Assembly: GCA_035653295.1 (NCBI GenBank)
Contig: DASRCB010000098.1
Span: 1-24,649, forward strand
Direction of reading: 5' to 3'
DNA: 24,649 bases
Source of the DNA: DASRCB01 sp035653295
Lineage (GTDB): Bacteria; Acidobacteriota; Terriglobia; Bryobacterales; Bryobacteraceae
Every line of letters starts with the position of its first letter. Within the stretch, counting starts at the first letter, position 1. Below are positions 23,407 to 24,649 of this stretch, one piece after another. The notes under the pieces are model-generated. The model did not search any database. It saw only the letters and a list, made by a program, of their open reading frames with translations, and was not told the origin of the DNA. The position numbers were made by a program, and so were the translations under genes.

Positions 23407-23961
23407 ATGAAGGCCGTGCTTTTCAATATTGCCGTCTTTTCCTGTACATGCTTCGCCTCCAGCCAGTATGTCGTGCCTGTGATCTATCTCTCGTCGTCCG
23501 AAACGGCCACTGCTCAGCGCCTTGCCGCGGACCTCAATAAGACGCAGACGCGCGCGAATCGCGCCAAAATCGCATGGGAAGCTTTCGAGCAGAACTGGCA
23601 AACCGCGCACCCGGAACTAAAAGGCCTGAAATTTTCGGATGATTTTCGGGTAGCGTTGGGTCGCCCCGATATGAATGCCTCCGGCCGGGAGACCGTAGCT
23701 GCTGTCGAGCTGTCACCCGCCGAGCGCCAGAGGGCGGAGTCTCTTTTCCGGGAAATGCAGGATTCGGCCACCGCATTTCGGGAGGCGCAACAAAAGTGGG
23801 TCGATTTTCAGCATTCGCTCATCCTCGATCACGCGCGCGCCACGCACACAGGCGTTGTGGTTACAACATCGAGCGGCAGGACCGGCGTCGTTTCGGAAGA
23901 GTGGGGCAACATCGTTGCTTTCACGTCGGATTTCCGTACTGCTGTGCCCGCCAGCTATTGA
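23407..23961 (+). CDS. Small exported protein of unknown function, helical
   Basis: A 184-residue product with a signal peptide (MKAVLFNIAVFSCTCFAS). A charged, largely helical middle follows (about 38-75 and 105-145; for example AERQRAESLFREMQDSATAF). The C-terminus is beta-like and Thr/Val-rich (TGVVVTTSSGRTGVVSEEWG). I do not recognise a family. A cysteine pair (C12, C14) lies inside the signal region and is not a good lipobox. The start at 23407 is chosen for the signal peptide; in-frame alternatives upstream (23368, 23395) would bury it. A TATGCT hexamer ends 7 nt before the ATG. It lies on the same strand 42 bp after the Gfo/Idh gene. Confidence 0.75.
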   Translation: MKAVLFNIAVFSCTCFASSQYVVPVIYLSSSETATAQRLAADLNKTQTRANRAKIAWEAFEQNWQTAHPELKGLKFSDDFRVALGRPDMNASGRETVAAVELSPAERQRAESLFREMQDSATAFREAQQKWVDFQHSLILDHARATHTGVVVTTSSGRTGVVSEEWGNIVAFTSDFRTAVPASY

Positions 23962-23975
23962 GGACTGAGTCGCGT

Positions 23976-23999
23976 GGGGCAGGCGATTCCACCTGCCCC
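23976..23999. repeat. Palindromic repeat, copy 2
   Basis: GGGGCAGG (23976-23983) pairs with CCTGCCCC (23992-23999) around an 8-nt centre containing GATTCC. It lies 15 bp past the stop of the small exported protein gene. The 12-mer GCAGGCGATTCC is shared with copy 3. Confidence 0.7.
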
Positions 24000-24099
24000 T
24001 GAACTTTGGACATTCTCCTGAAATGCCGATTGTGGTGCATGCCTTTGGCTTGTACACCGATTTGAAGGTGATTTCCGGTAACTACCCGCTCAATGGGGG

Positions 24100-24157
24100 G
24101 CAGGGCCTCGCCCTGCGGCGGGCTCTCCGCCCGCCCGCGGCAGGCGATTCCGCCTGC
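24100..24157. repeat. Three tandem GC-rich hairpins, including palindromic repeat copy 3
   Basis: There are three perfect 7-bp stems in 58 bp. GCAGGGC/GCCCTGC (24100-24116) has a CTC loop. GGCGGGC/GCCCGCC (24117-24135) has a TCTCC loop. GCAGGCG/CGCCTGC (24140-24157) has an ATTC loop. The last matches copy 2 over 12 bp. Confidence 0.7.
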
Positions 24158-24191
24158 AAGTCACGACCATCGGACCGTGCTGCCCCGATCG

Positions 24192-24490
24192 TCACGGCTG
24201 GCCGCTGCCGTTCTGCTTTCCGAGAACCTTCAGCTCCAGCACCGCGAGCCGCTCCTCGATCGTCGCCAGCCGTTCCTGGTCCGCATTGCGGACATTCGAC
24301 AGGTCGGCTTTGAGCGCTCTCATGCGAATGCCAAATGCTCGCGAGAACCCTTCGAACCCCGCAGCAGCCCGGTCTTCGCATCGCGAACCATCTCCTGCGT
24401 GCGCTCCACAACACGGCCTTCCGACTCGGCGCTGCGCTGGCCAAGGCGCGTCTCCATCTGCTCCAAGGGCTGCCTCAATTCCGGATCCAC
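24192..24490 (-). pseudogene. Short coiled-coil protein gene with an apparent -1 frame disruption
   Basis: From GTG at 24490 one frame gives 56 residues (MDPELRQPLEQMETRLGQRS..., stop at 24320). A second frame continues from about 24355 to a stop at 24192 and gives a charged, heptad-like tail (RMRALKADLSNV, ERLATIEERLAVLELKVLG). The two join smoothly if one G is added to the GGGG run at 24357-24360 (minus strand), giving LLRGFEGFSRAFGIRMRAL and a 99-residue coiled-coil protein. As it stands, the first frame ends in an ATGA overlap (24323-24320) with an internal ATG, so a 43-residue second product is possible. It resembles short acidobacterial coiled-coil proteins that start with a MDPE...QPLEQ pattern; that is recollection rather than a search. 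Sequencing error, true pseudogene or frameshifting cannot be told apart here. Confidence 0.6.
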
Positions 24491-24596
24491 GGTGATACCA
24501 GATTAGCGCCGTTAAAACAGCATGGGCGGCGCACCGGCTTCAGCGAATCGTCGCTGGCGTCGACCAGTCGAGCCCCGATTCCGGGCAGCGCTGCCC

Positions 24597-24649
24597 TCAG
24601 TGGACGTCCTGGTGCTGGTCGCGCCACTTCCAGTAATTGCGCTGTTCCC
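24597..24649 (-). CDS. C-terminal tail of a gene entering from the right edge
   Basis: The minus-strand frame entering from the edge gives EQRNYWKWRDQHQDVH and a TGA at 24597-24599. The aromatic/basic character (YWKWR) looks like a real protein end, and it would be followed by 106 bp before the coiled-coil gene. Only 16 residues are visible, so no function can be given. Confidence 0.4.
   Translation of the reverse strand, partial: EQRNYWKWRDQHQDVH

Larger units (their letters stand above)
23962..24191. other. Intergenic region with stem-loops, no gene seen
   Basis: About 230 bp without a convincing coding frame on either strand. It contains one palindromic repeat copy at 23976-23999 and a run of three hairpins at 24100-24157. 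Both neighbouring genes point towards it, so the structures could also end transcription, though no U-tracts follow. Confidence 0.6.

Noticed and set aside
24100..24157. CRISPR-like array
   Set aside because: The units are adjacent hairpins of differing sequence, without direct repeats of constant length, spacers or cas genes.
24023..24313. 96-residue plus-strand frame in the right-hand intergenic region
   Set aside because: It runs through the hairpin array and the antisense of the coiled-coil gene, with Arg/Pro/Ala-rich composition and no homology that I recognise.

Overview
The window is GC-rich bacterial chromosome, densely coding, with about 21 protein genes and no recognisable RNA gene, integrase, transposase or CRISPR array. 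Several genes together suggest an acidobacterium of the Bryobacterales/Solibacter kind: an 810-residue FtsX/MacB-type permease with the duplicated-orphan-permease (ADOP) layout, a Tat-exported Gfo/Idh/MocA protein, a TonB-C protein paired with an M48 peptidase, a hybrid histidine kinase with a long OB-like periplasmic part, and a short coiled-coil reading region at the right edge. This assignment is an inference from gene content.

Layout. 1-268 (-): start of a membrane protein, cut by the window edge. 291-839 (+): inorganic pyrophosphatase. 840-1823 (-): exported HEAT-repeat protein. 1897-3146 (+): short-chain dehydrogenase and GNAT acetyltransferase, coupled by an ATGA overlap. 3126-5069 (-): large YfhO-like membrane protein. 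5154-6173 (+): ROK sugar kinase. 6180-7613 (-): methyl-accepting chemotaxis protein. 7737-8573 (+): predicted outer-membrane beta-barrel. 8586-11330 (-): TonB-C protein followed by an M48 metallopeptidase, an evident operon. 11533-13371 (+): two tandem zinc-ribbon AIM24-family proteins. 13378-14175 (-): orphan ABC ATPase. 14192-19152 (+): Nudix hydrolase, hybrid histidine kinase, TPR protein. 19142-19366 (-): small membrane protein. 19470-21902 (-): ADOP permease. 22072-23961 (+): Gfo/Idh/MocA oxidoreductase and a small exported protein. 23962-24191: intergenic, with palindromic repeats. 24192-24490 (-): frame-disrupted coiled-coil gene. 24597-24649 (-): tail of another gene.

The genes are mostly independent housekeeping, envelope and signalling functions. 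The clearest functional units are TonB-C + M48 peptidase, the AIM24 pair, SDR + GNAT, and possibly the histidine kinase with the downstream TPR protein. Strand alternates almost gene by gene. All six convergent junctions are abutting or overlapping (from -21 to +12 bp), so there is little room for intrinsic terminators. Two divergent pairs start only 16-22 bp apart.

No clearly new multi-gene system stands out. The observations most worth following are the 24-residue periodic linker in the TonB-C protein, the paired AIM24/zinc-ribbon paralogues, the four-repeat sensor region of the histidine kinase, the ROK kinase with an altered zinc motif, the palindromic intergenic repeat family, and the broken coiled-coil gene.
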